Positions 25,601 to 35,042 of a DNA stretch of 51,750 nucleotides are shown in pieces; the first letter of the stretch is position 1, and each line of letters starts with the position of its first letter. The DNA lies in NCBI RefSeq assembly GCF_023156245.1, contig NZ_JAKZAH010000026.1, positions 1 through 51,750 on the forward strand, written 5' to 3'. The notes beneath the pieces were generated by a model, which saw nothing but the letters and a program-made list of their open reading frames with translations, was not told where the DNA came from and searched no databases. This DNA is from Marinobacter bryozoorum (GTDB taxonomy: Bacteria; Pseudomonadota; Gammaproteobacteria; Pseudomonadales; Oleiphilaceae). Position numbers and translations under genes: made by a program.

Positions 25601-27006
25601 GAACCGGCCCCGGTGGTCGCCAGCGAACGACCCGCCAGCCGGCGGAGCACCAGCGGCAGGAAGAACCCGGCGGTGCAGATCAGGATGCCCCAGGCATTGG
25701 TACCCAGCAGCAGTGCATAGGCGCCCTCACCAATGGCCCAGGAATCCGGTATCCAGCCGACGGTGAGTAATACACCCAGGCCAAGCCCCGTCCAGAAACT
25801 GAGGTGGAAGCTCCAGGGCGACCAGCGGGTAAAGCCATAGAACAGGAAAACCGGTGCCAACCCCATCACCATGGTGCCGGAGATGGTCGTCGCCTTGAGG
25901 ATGTCGGTACCAGCAAACATGGGCAGATTGCCGAGGATAGCGAAGATGATCATCACCGCAGCACCCACCTTCATGCTGGGCAGGCGCTCAGCGGTCCGCC
26001 TAGCCAGCCTGGGCAGGTCGACGGCGATGGACTTGGAAAACGAGGTGAAGGTGGAATCCAGGGTCGACCCGGCGGAGGTCATCATTACCACACTCATCAG
26101 GAACAACGCTGTCAGCCCCAGCGCCTGGCCTACTGCCGCCGGGGCATTGCCACCGGCGTCAATGCCATTGAGCCGTGCGTGCACACCCACCAGGCTGAAG
26201 ATAAACACGGCCACAAAGCCGAGCAGGCCCGCCACCACGAAACTCTTCAGCATGGTCTTTTCCCGGTTCACGAACCCCCGGTCGGTCAGTACCGGATCGT
26301 GGAACGGATAGCTGAACAGCTGCAGACCCGCCACCAGCAGGAGGTCCATACCCGCCTCCAGCCGGAACTCACCGGTGGTAAGCAGGGTGCCCGTGTCGTT
26401 GGCAGGGATAATCAGGAACAGCACGGCGGCCACGAAGAACACAAAGAGTACTGCCTGGATCACGTCCGTAAAGATGGAGCTGCGCAGGCCGCCCTTGAGG
26501 CTGTAGGCGAGGGTGAAGGCGGTAAAGACCATCGCCGCCGTGTAGTAGGGCCATTCGCCAACATTGCCGAAGTAACCGCCCACGACCGCCGTATTGCTCC
26601 ACACTTCGTTGTACAGGCGAATCAGGATCGCCGCCGCAAAGCTCAGCGCCGCCAGCCGGCCAAAGCGGGAGGTGAGGAACTCCTGCAGGCTCCCGGCACC
26701 GGTCTGGGTACGGATCAGGTAGATGATGTAACCGGCAACCGGTATGGATAGCCAGTAAGCGGCATAGGCCAGGCCACCGGTGACACCATAGGCGGCGCCC
26801 AGATTGGCTGCGTTGGTCACGGACTTGGCGAAGATCCAGCTAATGAAGATGGATGCGGTGAGTGACCACTGACATACTGGCCGACCCTGGTCATCGGCGC
26901 CTTTATAAAAGGACTCAGCGTTGCGACTCTTCGGTGACAGGGCATACATTACCACCCCGTAGACGATCAGAAAGCCCCAGAACAGGGTGGCTTCAGTGCC
27001 CGTCAT
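25597..27006 (-). CDS. Sodium:solute symporter family protein
   Basis: A 469-residue integral membrane protein with about 12-13 hydrophobic segments. The SSS pattern is visible: an N-terminal short first helix, then ASIFISWIFAKSVTNAANLGAAYG, FTLAYSLKGGLRSSIFTDVIQ, and the sodium-site-like MMTSAGSTLDSTFTSFSKS region. The substrate cannot be predicted from the sequence. It is coupled to the downstream phosphoesterase-like gene. A structured palindrome separates it from the radical SAM gene upstream. Confidence 0.88.
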   Translation of the reverse strand: MTGTEATLFWGFLIVYGVVMYALSPKSRNAESFYKGADDQGRPVCQWSLTASIFISWIFAKSVTNAANLGAAYGVTGGLAYAAYWLSIPVAGYIIYLIRTQTGAGSLQEFLTSRFGRLAALSFAAAILIRLYNEVWSNTAVVGGYFGNVGEWPYYTAAMVFTAFTLAYSLKGGLRSSIFTDVIQAVLFVFFVAAVLFLIIPANDTGTLLTTGEFRLEAGMDLLLVAGLQLFSYPFHDPVLTDRGFVNREKTMLKSFVVAGLLGFVAVFIFSLVGVHARLNGIDAGGNAPAAVGQALGLTALFLMSVVMMTSAGSTLDSTFTSFSKSIAVDLPRLARRTAERLPSMKVGAAVMIIFAILGNLPMFAGTDILKATTISGTMVMGLAPVFLFYGFTRWSPWSFHLSFWTGLGLGVLLTVGWIPDSWAIGEGAYALLLGTNAWGILICTAGFFLPLVLRRLAGRSLATTGAGS

Positions 27007-27094
27007 CGATTGTTATCTCCCTTCAACGGTCGTAACCGACCCATTCTTCAACGTTCAGCCACGCGGAGAGCAGCACACTGCTTGCGGAGTCTGT

Positions 27095-27188
27095 GGTGGG
27101 GTGCCTTTCGCAGCAGCGCCATGGATGGCGCGGTGCAAGGTCGGCCCATGGACGGGCCGTGAATTGCAGCGGAGAAAGGCACCCCGCC
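27095..27188. repeat. Palindrome with two inner hairpins, between radical SAM and symporter genes
   Basis: The 15-nt arms at 27095-27109 and 27174-27188 (GGTGGGGTGCCTTTC and its near-complement) enclose two smaller hairpins: GCGCCAT/ATGGCGC, and CGGCCC/GGGCCG around ATGGAC. Both are centred on CATGGA. The architecture parallels the palindrome at 7099-7202, but with different sequence. Confidence 0.88.
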
Positions 27189-27238
27189 GCGGGCTCCTGC
27201 TCCGGGCCTCACAGGCCTACTCAACGTCGCGGACAGCA

Positions 27239-28195
27239 TCAAGCAGGCGCGCTACAACTCGCCCCAAACCGGTAACAGGAAAAGCACCGGTGATGCCGCA
27301 GCATAATGCGTTCATCCATACTCTCCGCCAGGGTGCTACCCAGGTCGTATTGGGGGTCGTCGTCCACCAGGGTGCAGGCGAAGACCCGTACCTGATCGTT
27401 CTTCTTCACCAGCATGCGGGTGTAGGTGCACATGAAGTGGGCCCGGCTTTCCCGGGTGGGGTATTTCTCCATGCAGTTTTCGGTGATTTCCGGACTGCCA
27501 TCGTCGGAACCCGGAGTGCCCAGATCCGGAAACGCCGTAAAGGCCAGGGTTTCCGGAATGCCCCAGGCCCGAAAAATCTCCCGGAAATCATTTTCCACCT
27601 GCATCGGGTCCTCCATGGGGTCACTCTGCCGGGCAATGGACACCTTGAAACCCTGATCCACCAGCCAGTGGATGCCCTCCAGCGCCTTGTCAAAGCTGCC
27701 TTCGCCCCGATCCACATCGTGGCGGGCGGCATCCGGGTAGTCCAGGCTGACCCGGAAATGGATCGGGTAGGGGTTATCCAGCAGCGGCAGTACCTGGTGC
27801 CGCCGTTTCAGCAAAGGATCGGTCGCGTTGGTGAGGACAAAGCAGGGGCGGTGCTGACTGGCGTAATCGAGGATATTCACGAAATCCCGGATCACAAATG
27901 GCTCGCCACCGGTAAACGAAAACTGCTCTACCCCCATATCCAGTGCCTCGTGGATAAAGGGCTTCACGTCGCTGAGCTTCATCCCCGGTATTCGACCATC
28001 ACCCGGATGGGAACCTTCCAGGCAGAAGGGGCAAGCCAGGTTGCAGGCGGTGCCGGTATGTATCCAGAGCTCCTTTAGCCGGTCCGCGTCAATGTAACCC
28101 CGGGGGTCACCATCCCGGGTATGGGTCCAGCTGTCCCGGGCCCGCGGCTCCAGGACTTCGGTGACGGGTATCATTTTCTCGGCAGTCAGGGGCAT
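27239..28195 (-). CDS. Radical SAM protein of unknown function
   Basis: A 318-residue protein with the radical SAM cysteines C51, C55 and C58 (CNLACPFC) and the SAM-binding GGEP segment FSFTGGEPFVIRD. The C terminus has a further cysteine group (CFSCYRFGASCSAPA) that could bind an auxiliary cluster, but there are too few cysteines for a full SPASM domain. The ATG at 28195 has GGAG upstream. It starts 49 bp after the stop of the flavoprotein fusion gene and runs toward the symporter and phosphoesterase-like genes. No precursor peptide gene is recognised nearby. The substrate is unknown. Confidence 0.85.
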   Translation of the reverse strand: MPLTAEKMIPVTEVLEPRARDSWTHTRDGDPRGYIDADRLKELWIHTGTACNLACPFCLEGSHPGDGRIPGMKLSDVKPFIHEALDMGVEQFSFTGGEPFVIRDFVNILDYASQHRPCFVLTNATDPLLKRRHQVLPLLDNPYPIHFRVSLDYPDAARHDVDRGEGSFDKALEGIHWLVDQGFKVSIARQSDPMEDPMQVENDFREIFRAWGIPETLAFTAFPDLGTPGSDDGSPEITENCMEKYPTRESRAHFMCTYTRMLVKKNDQVRVFACTLVDDDPQYDLGSTLAESMDERIMLRHHRCFSCYRFGASCSAPA

Positions 28196-28244
28196 AGGGG
28201 CTCCATCACAACGTTTTGTTCTTCCTCAGACACGACAACGTCCA

Positions 28245-30443
28245 TTATGTTACAGATCTGTCCTGTGTACGTCGGGACTGGCCGGTTTGGTCACCGCCCA
28301 GTCGCCAGCGGTGAAAGCGCTCCAGCCAGGCCAGGACGCCCTGGGGCGCATGGGCCTGTTTCCACTGGCCAGCGGCAAACTTGGCGGATTCATTCCAGGT
28401 GGGATAGGGGTGGATGGTACCGAGGATCTTGTTGAGGCCGATGCCGTGTTTCATGGCCAGGGTAAACTCCGCCAGAATCTCGCCACCGTGGGCGCCTACC
28501 ACTACCGCGCCGAGGATACGGTCCTTGCCAGGCACCGTCAGCACCTTGATAAAGCCGTTATCCTCGTCCTCTGCAATGGCCCGGTCCAGGTCGTCCAGGC
28601 CATAGCGGGTCACCTCGTAATCAATACCCTGCTCCCGGGCGTCCATTTCACTCAGGCCTACCCGGGCCACTTCCGGTGACGTGAAAGTCACCCAGGACAA
28701 CACCCGGTAATCCACCCGGAACCGCCGGAACTGACCGAACAGGCCGTTCACCGCCGCATACCAGGCCTGGTGGGCGGCCGCATGGGTGAACTGGAAGGGG
28801 CCGGCCACATCGCCGCAGGCGAAGACATTGGGGAAGCCCACACTCAGGTCTTCTTCCACCGGTACGGTGCCATTGCCCCGGGGCTCGATACCCAGTGCTT
28901 CCAGGTTCAGGCCGTCGGTGTTACCAGCCCGGCCAACGGCCACCAGTACCCGATCGAAGGGAATCCGCACCCGCTCGCCATGGTGGTCACACCAGGCGAT
29001 GCGCTCGCCATTCTCCTCGGTAAATTCCACGGCCTTATGGCCAGTTCGCAGGTCAATACCTTCCCGCTGGAACTGCGCCTGCACCAGTTCGGCCACCTCA
29101 TCGTCTTCCTTTGCCAGTATCCGCTCGCCAGCCTCGATCTGGACAACCCGGCTGCCCAGCCGGGCAAAGGCCTGGGAGAGCTCACAGCCGATAGGACCTC
29201 CACCCATCACCAGCAGCCTCTCTGGCTGCTCCTGCAGGTCCCAGAGGTTCTCCGAAGTAAGCGGGTCCATGGTGCTCAGACCGGGAATCGGGGGCACAAA
29301 CGGCTTGCCACCGGTGGCAATGACGATGCTGCGGGCGCTGAGCCGTTCCCGGCGGCCGTCGTTACGGGTCACGTCCACTTCCCAGGGGGAGACGAAACTG
29401 GCGCTGCCCTCGATCACATCCACGCCGAGGCCACGGTAACGCTCCGGGGAGTCGTGGGGCTCGATCTTCGCGATGATCCGCTTGACCCGCCCCATTATAT
29501 GGGCAAAGTTGCCGGAAACCGGTACCGCGTCCAGACCGTAGCGGTCCGCATGGCGCAGGGTATCGGCGGCTTTCGCACTGCGAATCAGCGCCTTGGACGG
29601 TACACAGCCGGTGTTGAGGCAGTCACCCCCCATCCGGTCCCGTTCGATCAGCGCCACCTTGGCTTTCACGGCTGCTCCGATGTACGCCGAGACCAGCCCG
29701 GCCGATCCGCCGCCAATCACCAGCAGGTTGTAGTCGAAGGCATCCGGTTTCTGAAAGCCCCGGTATGCCCGACGGCGCCGGATAAAGCCCACCACGAACT
29801 TGGCGATAAGCGGGAACAGGCCCAACAGGGCCAGCGACAGCAACAGGTCTGTGGACAGGATATCTCCCATGCTGTCCACCTGCGCCAGTTGGGTCCCGGC
29901 GTTCACGAACACGAAGGTGGCCGGCAACATACCCAGCCAGCTGACCAGCGCATAGGTACGCAGCTTCATACCCGTCAGGCCCATGGCCAGGTTGATCAGG
30001 AAGAAAGGAAACACCGGCACCAGGCGCAATGTTGCCAGGTAAAAGGCGCCATCCTTTTCGATACCCTCATCGATCCGGCGGATGGTTTTTCCATACTTGC
30101 GCTTCAGGGTATCCCGCAACAGGAAGCGGGCCACCAGGAAGGCAAGGGACGCACCAATGGTGGAGGCCACCGACACCGTCAGCAGGCCGACCAGGTTGCC
30201 CAGGAAAGCCCCGCCCGCCAGGGTCAGCACAGTGGCGCCGGGCAAGGACAAGGCGGTGCTGGCCACATAGACCAGGGCATAAAGCGACACCGCGAGCAGC
30301 AGGTTGTCGGCAATCCACGCCTCCAGCTGCGCCTGGTTCTGTTTCAGGTTTTCCAGGGTCAGCACGTCCGGCCCACCCACCAGGATAAAGGCCGCTACGA
30401 GCACGGCAATCAGGGCGAGGACAATCAGTTTCGTTTTCGACAT
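28245..30443 (-). CDS. TVP38/DedA-like membrane domain fused to FAD-dependent disulfide oxidoreductase
   Basis: This 732-residue fusion has two parts. Residues 1-~225 form a TVP38/TMEM64 (SNARE-associated/VTT) membrane domain with five or six helices (STALSLPGATVLTLAGGAFLG; RLVPVFPFFLINLAMG). From about residue 238 a mercuric-reductase/dihydrolipoamide-dehydrogenase-like flavoprotein follows: FAD motif LLVIGGGSAGLVSA, redox-active pair C275/C280 in CLNTGCVPSK, NAD motif VMGGGPIGCELSQAF, FAD motif VFACGDVAGPFQF, and the C-terminal dimer-domain His in TIHPYPTWNE. It lacks the extra Hg-binding cysteines of MerA. The flavin domain would face the cytoplasm, tethered to the membrane. Its acceptor is unknown. 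It heads a co-oriented set with the radical SAM gene. Confidence 0.9.
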   Translation of the reverse strand: MSKTKLIVLALIAVLVAAFILVGGPDVLTLENLKQNQAQLEAWIADNLLLAVSLYALVYVASTALSLPGATVLTLAGGAFLGNLVGLLTVSVASTIGASLAFLVARFLLRDTLKRKYGKTIRRIDEGIEKDGAFYLATLRLVPVFPFFLINLAMGLTGMKLRTYALVSWLGMLPATFVFVNAGTQLAQVDSMGDILSTDLLLSLALLGLFPLIAKFVVGFIRRRRAYRGFQKPDAFDYNLLVIGGGSAGLVSAYIGAAVKAKVALIERDRMGGDCLNTGCVPSKALIRSAKAADTLRHADRYGLDAVPVSGNFAHIMGRVKRIIAKIEPHDSPERYRGLGVDVIEGSASFVSPWEVDVTRNDGRRERLSARSIVIATGGKPFVPPIPGLSTMDPLTSENLWDLQEQPERLLVMGGGPIGCELSQAFARLGSRVVQIEAGERILAKEDDEVAELVQAQFQREGIDLRTGHKAVEFTEENGERIAWCDHHGERVRIPFDRVLVAVGRAGNTDGLNLEALGIEPRGNGTVPVEEDLSVGFPNVFACGDVAGPFQFTHAAAHQAWYAAVNGLFGQFRRFRVDYRVLSWVTFTSPEVARVGLSEMDAREQGIDYEVTRYGLDDLDRAIAEDEDNGFIKVLTVPGKDRILGAVVVGAHGGEILAEFTLAMKHGIGLNKILGTIHPYPTWNESAKFAAGQWKQAHAPQGVLAWLERFHRWRLGGDQTGQSRRTQDRSVT

Positions 30444-30606
30444 GGTCTACAACGTCCGGAAGAAAAATGACGGGTATCAGACACGGATACGGCCGCTCTG
30501 TTACAGGGTAGCGCGCAATCAGGGCCCGGAATACTCAGGCATACGCCAGGCGATGGCATACGGGCCAATCAGGACAGCGGATTGTTTTCCGATCCATCCA
30601 GATGCA

Positions 30607-30632
30607 GGAAAGGGGACGCCTGTCCCCTTTCC
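30607..30632. terminator. Hairpin between the RND pump and the flavoprotein fusion genes
   Basis: GGAAAGGGGAC and GTCCCCTTTCC form a perfect 11-bp stem with loop GCCT. It lies 23 bp after the RND pump stop on the minus strand. No T-tract follows on that strand, so factor-independent termination is uncertain. Confidence 0.55.
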
Positions 30633-30654
30633 CGTTATTTGAGTCTGCTCCCGG

Positions 30655-33600
30655 TCAGGCCTTGGCTTCAGTCACGGCCTCATCACCGTCATGCGCACCG
30701 GCATTGTGATCCCGGGCCAGCAGTATATAGAAAGCCGGCAGCACAAAGATGGTGAACAGGGTGCCAATACCGAGGCCCGCACTGATAGTGAGGCCGATGG
30801 CAAACCGGCTCTCGGCGCCTGGACCCACCGCGATCAGCAACGGCACCATGGCAAAGATCAGCGCCAGGGACGTCATGATGATCGGTCGCAGGCGAATCGC
30901 CGCCGCTTCCAGCACGGCCTCTCGTTTGCTCAGACCACGTTCTACCTGCAACTGGTTGGCGAATTCCACGATCAGGATGCCGTTCTTGGACACCACGCCG
31001 ATCAGGGTGATCAGCCCAACCTGGGTGTAGATGTTCATGGTCGCAAAGCCAAGCACGATAAACGCCATCGCCCCAGCCACCGACATGGGCACCGATACCA
31101 GGATAATGAACGGGTCACGCCAGCTCTCGAACTGGGCTGCCAGCACCAGGTAGATCACCAGCAGAGACAGGAAGAAGGTCACCACCAGGGCGCTGCCCTG
31201 GGTAGCCAGCTGTCGTGACTGCCCGGTGTAATCATGGTTGAAACCCTGCGGGAACACACCAGCAGCCGCTTCTTCTATCCAGGCCATGGCGTCACCATCA
31301 GTCACGCCCGGCATCACCACCCCTTGCAATGTCAGGGAGTTGAGCTGGTTGAACTGGGTGCGCTGTGACGGCTCAACATCCTTCTCAAAGCTGATTACAC
31401 TGCCCAGGGGCACCAGCTCGCCTGTGCCAGTACGGATGTAGTAGTCATTGAGTGCCTCCTCGCTGACCCGGAAATCCTGGTCCACCTGGGGAATCACCTG
31501 GTAGGAGCGGCCTTCCATACTGAAGCGATTGATGTAACCGCCGCCTAGCATGCTGGACATGGCCTGACCCACATCCTGCATGGAGAGCCCAAGATCGGCT
31601 ACCCGGTCACGGTCCACCTGGATGCGGGTAACTGGCCTATCAAAGTCGATGGACTTCTGCAGGAACATGAAGTTACCGCTCTGCATAGCCTTGCCCAGCA
31701 GCTCATCGGCCACTTCATTCAACTGCTCGTACCCGGCGCCCGTGGTAATCACAAACTGGAACGGCAGGCCGCCACCGGAACCGGGCAATGCCGGAGGCGG
31801 GAAGACGGCCGTCTGCAGCCCGGTGACCTTGTTCAGCTCGGCGTTCAGCAGAGGCTGGGCCTCGAACTGGGTGATGTCCCGTTCACTCCAGGGCGCCAGC
31901 TTGAAGCCACCGAAGACCGCATTGGGGCTGGTGATACCCAGAATCATGAAGTCCTCTTCGTAACCCGGCACCGTGGTCATGCGCTGCTGAACTTCATCAC
32001 CATGCTCCCGCAGGTAGTCCAGCGTGGCTGTCTGGGCACCCAGCCCCTGATAGAACAGGATGCCCTGGTCTTCCGTCGGGGCCAGTTCGTTCTGACTCAT
32101 GGCCACCATGAAGTAGATGGACCCCAGCACCACCAGCGCGAAGAAGATCACTACGCTGATGGTCTGCATCATGGAGTCCAACGCCCGCTTGTAGCCGTTG
32201 GCCAGGCCATTGAAGGTGCGCTCGACGCGGGTTTCAAACCAGCCCGGGTTACCGTGGGGCTTGAGAATCTTGCCGGACAGCATGGGCGACAGGGTCAGGG
32301 CCACGATCCCGGAGATCACCACCGTGCCGGCTAGCGTAAAGGCGAACTCGGTGAACAGGGAGCCCACCAAGCCACCCATAAAGCCGATGGGCGCATAGAC
32401 CGCCACCAGGGTGGTGGTCATCGCGATAATCGGTGTGGCCATTTCCCGGGCACCGTTCAGTGCCGCGTCGAAACGGGATTCCCCCTGCTCGATATGACGG
32501 TGCACGTTTTCCACCATGATGATGGCGTCATCCACCACCAGCCCTATGGCCAGCACCATGGACAACAGGGTAAGCAGGTTCAGGGAGAAGCCCATCATCA
32601 GCATTACGAACGCGCCACCGATGAGTGACAGGGGTACCGCCACCGAAGGCACCACCGCCGCCCGGATGGAGCCCAGGCAGAGGAAGACCACAACCAGCAC
32701 GATCACCAGGGCCTCCAGCAAGGTTTTGATCACCTCGGCGATGGAGTCCTCGATAAAACTGGAAGCATCGTAGGCCAGGCGCACATCCAGGCCCGAGGGT
32801 AATTGGCGCTCAATATCCGGCAGCTCATCCTTCACCAGCCCCGCTACGGTCAGCGGATTGGCACCGGGGGAGAGTTCGATCGCCACATAGGTCGCCGGCT
32901 GACCCTTGTACAGGGCCAGCTGGTCGTAGGTTTCCGAACCCAGTTCAACCCGGGCGATATCCCGTAGACGTATAATGGAGCCATCGGCTTCCTTGACCAC
33001 CAGGTCACGGAAGCTTTCGGTATCCGACACATCCGTGTTGCTGGTCATGCTGATCTTGGTGTACTTGCCTTCGGTATTACCCACCGCAGCCTGGTAGTTG
33101 TTACGCAGCAGTACGCTGACCACTTCCTGTGGCGTCATGTCGACGGCCGCCAGGCGCTCCGGATCCAGCCAGGCACGCAACGCAAACTTCCGACCCAGTA
33201 GATCGGCCTTGCCCACACCGGATAATGCCTGCAGCCGCGGCTGCACCACGCGGGTCAGGTAATCGGTAATCTGGGGCACACCCAGCTCGTTGCTGTAGAA
33301 GGCAATGTACATCAGCGCTGTGGAGTCGCCGGTGGTGGAGGAAATCACCGGGTCCTGGGCGTCCGCCGGCAGGACGTTACGCTGACTGGCCACCTTGGCC
33401 TGGATTTCCGCCAGGGCCGCGTTGGCGTCGTAGTTCAGCTCCATTTTCGCCTGGATCGTCGAAAGGCCCTGGGAGCTGGTGGACGTCAGGTAATCGATAC
33501 CGCTGGCCTCGGCCATGGCCTGTTGCAGCGGTGTGGTGATGAAGCCTTTCACCAGGTCGGAGCTGGCGCCCGGATAGGCCGTGGTGACCGTGACCGTGGT

Positions 33601-33726
33601 GCTCTCCAGCTGCGGGTACTGACGGATTTCCATTTCCATGGCGGCCCGTGCGCCCAGCAGCAGTATCAGCAGACTGACCACCGTGGCCAGTACCGGCCGG
33701 TGGACAAAGATATCGGTAAATTTCAT
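30655..33726 (-). CDS. RND family efflux transporter, inner-membrane pump (HAE1 type)
   Basis: A 1023-residue RND pump that expels hydrophobic compounds using the proton gradient. It shows the usual TM1 (ATVVSLLILLLGARAAMEME), a large periplasmic loop with PGASSDLVKGFITTPLQQA, the TM4 proton-relay pair DD in IGLVVDDAIIMVENVHRHIEQG, and the repeated half with GVVSKNGILIVEFANQLQ. The length is normal for the family. The ATG overlaps the stop of the adaptor gene (ATGA). No outer-membrane channel gene follows, so it must use one encoded elsewhere. The substrate range cannot be read from the sequence. Confidence 0.93.
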   Translation of the reverse strand: MKFTDIFVHRPVLATVVSLLILLLGARAAMEMEIRQYPQLESTTVTVTTAYPGASSDLVKGFITTPLQQAMAEASGIDYLTSTSSQGLSTIQAKMELNYDANAALAEIQAKVASQRNVLPADAQDPVISSTTGDSTALMYIAFYSNELGVPQITDYLTRVVQPRLQALSGVGKADLLGRKFALRAWLDPERLAAVDMTPQEVVSVLLRNNYQAAVGNTEGKYTKISMTSNTDVSDTESFRDLVVKEADGSIIRLRDIARVELGSETYDQLALYKGQPATYVAIELSPGANPLTVAGLVKDELPDIERQLPSGLDVRLAYDASSFIEDSIAEVIKTLLEALVIVLVVVFLCLGSIRAAVVPSVAVPLSLIGGAFVMLMMGFSLNLLTLLSMVLAIGLVVDDAIIMVENVHRHIEQGESRFDAALNGAREMATPIIAMTTTLVAVYAPIGFMGGLVGSLFTEFAFTLAGTVVISGIVALTLSPMLSGKILKPHGNPGWFETRVERTFNGLANGYKRALDSMMQTISVVIFFALVVLGSIYFMVAMSQNELAPTEDQGILFYQGLGAQTATLDYLREHGDEVQQRMTTVPGYEEDFMILGITSPNAVFGGFKLAPWSERDITQFEAQPLLNAELNKVTGLQTAVFPPPALPGSGGGLPFQFVITTGAGYEQLNEVADELLGKAMQSGNFMFLQKSIDFDRPVTRIQVDRDRVADLGLSMQDVGQAMSSMLGGGYINRFSMEGRSYQVIPQVDQDFRVSEEALNDYYIRTGTGELVPLGSVISFEKDVEPSQRTQFNQLNSLTLQGVVMPGVTDGDAMAWIEEAAAGVFPQGFNHDYTGQSRQLATQGSALVVTFFLSLLVIYLVLAAQFESWRDPFIILVSVPMSVAGAMAFIVLGFATMNIYTQVGLITLIGVVSKNGILIVEFANQLQVERGLSKREAVLEAAAIRLRPIIMTSLALIFAMVPLLIAVGPGAESRFAIGLTISAGLGIGTLFTIFVLPAFYILLARDHNAGAHDGDEAVTEAKA

Positions 33727-34838
33727 GACCCGGCAGCCTCCGCAGCCTGGCCATCATCCGCAGGTTCTTCCTGAATGGTCACCCGCTGTCCAGCCCGCAG
33801 GCGCAACAATCCCTTGGACACCACCTGGTCGCCCTCCTCAAGACCACTGAGTATGGCTACCCGGTCATTGTTGACGTCACCGGTGGTGACGGAACGACGG
33901 GTCACCGCTTGCTCACCCTGGTCGTTCTCTTCAATCAGGAACACATAGTCACCATAGGTGTTGTAGGACACCGCCGTGCGGGGCAGGGTGATCACTTCAC
34001 GATCTTCTGGCTGGCGGGTCATGACGGTGGCGAACATACCCGGACGTAGCTTGCCTTCCGGGTTCTCAAGGGTGGCCCGGATGCGCACGGTGCGGGTTTC
34101 CGGGTTTACCGAGGTATTGATGGCACTGACCTGGCCGGTAAAGGTTTCTTCCGGCACCGCAGCGACTGTGGCTTCCACGTCATAGCCCTGGGCCACCCGG
34201 GGCAGGTTGCGCTCCGACAGGGTGTAGTCCAGGTAGATGGGGTCCAGCATGTTGATTTCGACAATGGGCGTACCGGTGGCGATGTACTCACCCTGGTCTA
34301 CCAGGCGCAACCCCAGCTTGCCGTCGAAAGGCGCACGGATCACTTTCTTGTTGAGCTGGGCCTCTGCCTCGTTGACCCTCGCCCGCGCCGCATCGTAGTT
34401 GGCCTTGGCCTCATCGAACTGGGACTGGGACACTGCCCGCCGGGGCAGCAGGTTTTCAATCCGTTTGAATTCCTGCTGGGCCAGCTGTGCCTCCGCCCGA
34501 CGTGTCCGCAGTGCGGCCTCGTCAATCTGTGAATCCAGGCGGATCAGCACATCACCCTGCTCGACCATATCCCCGGACTCGAAAGCGATCTCCTGGATCA
34601 CTCCTGGCACCTCGTTGGCCACCTGGATGCCATTGACAGCCTCAACGCTGCCGACGGATTTGATCGCCGGCGTCCAGCTCTGCACCGTCGCCACGGCTGC
34701 CGATACCTCGGCCGGCGGCTGTGGCTGGGACATCTGCTCTTTCATCTGCCCGAACTGGTAGAACTTGTAGCCAAAAATGCCCCCGAGCACCAGGCCCAGA
34801 AACACAATAACGATGAGGAAGCGGCGAAACGTGCGCAT
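33723..34838 (-). CDS. RND efflux periplasmic adaptor (membrane fusion protein)
   Basis: A 371-residue MexA/AcrA-like adaptor that links the pump to an outer-membrane channel. After an N-terminal anchor (RRFLIVIVFLGLVLGGIFGYKFYQ) come the lipoyl half-motifs (EVPGVIQEIAFESGDMVEQGDVL and KVIRAPFDGKLGLRLVDQGEYI) around an alpha-hairpin, then beta-barrel and membrane-proximal domains. It has no lipobox cysteine, so it is membrane-anchored, not a lipoprotein. The start at 34838 (MRTFRRF) gives a normal anchor; an upstream in-frame ATG would add 26 unlikely residues. No divergent regulator gene is adjacent. Confidence 0.92.
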   Translation of the reverse strand: MRTFRRFLIVIVFLGLVLGGIFGYKFYQFGQMKEQMSQPQPPAEVSAAVATVQSWTPAIKSVGSVEAVNGIQVANEVPGVIQEIAFESGDMVEQGDVLIRLDSQIDEAALRTRRAEAQLAQQEFKRIENLLPRRAVSQSQFDEAKANYDAARARVNEAEAQLNKKVIRAPFDGKLGLRLVDQGEYIATGTPIVEINMLDPIYLDYTLSERNLPRVAQGYDVEATVAAVPEETFTGQVSAINTSVNPETRTVRIRATLENPEGKLRPGMFATVMTRQPEDREVITLPRTAVSYNTYGDYVFLIEENDQGEQAVTRRSVTTGDVNNDRVAILSGLEEGDQVVSKGLLRLRAGQRVTIQEEPADDGQAAEAAGS

Positions 34839-35042
34839 AACGGGTAATCCCTGACAATAACCGGAACGGACTCCGTATATACCGATGCCCAGGGCATGGA
34901 TACGGAGAAAGTGCAACAGTAGATGGGAATTATTTCACTTTATGAGCAAGCGAAACAGTCTTGTTTTCAAGATTATTTTCTGCACAAAGCCGCGCAAGGG
35001 GAAAGCCCCTGACGCCCGGGCAAGGCGCCAGGGCCAATACCG

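Noticed and set aside
28770..30470. A 566-codon plus-strand open frame
   Set aside because: It is a mirror of the flavoprotein fusion on the other strand, with no domain signature and extreme Gln/His content.
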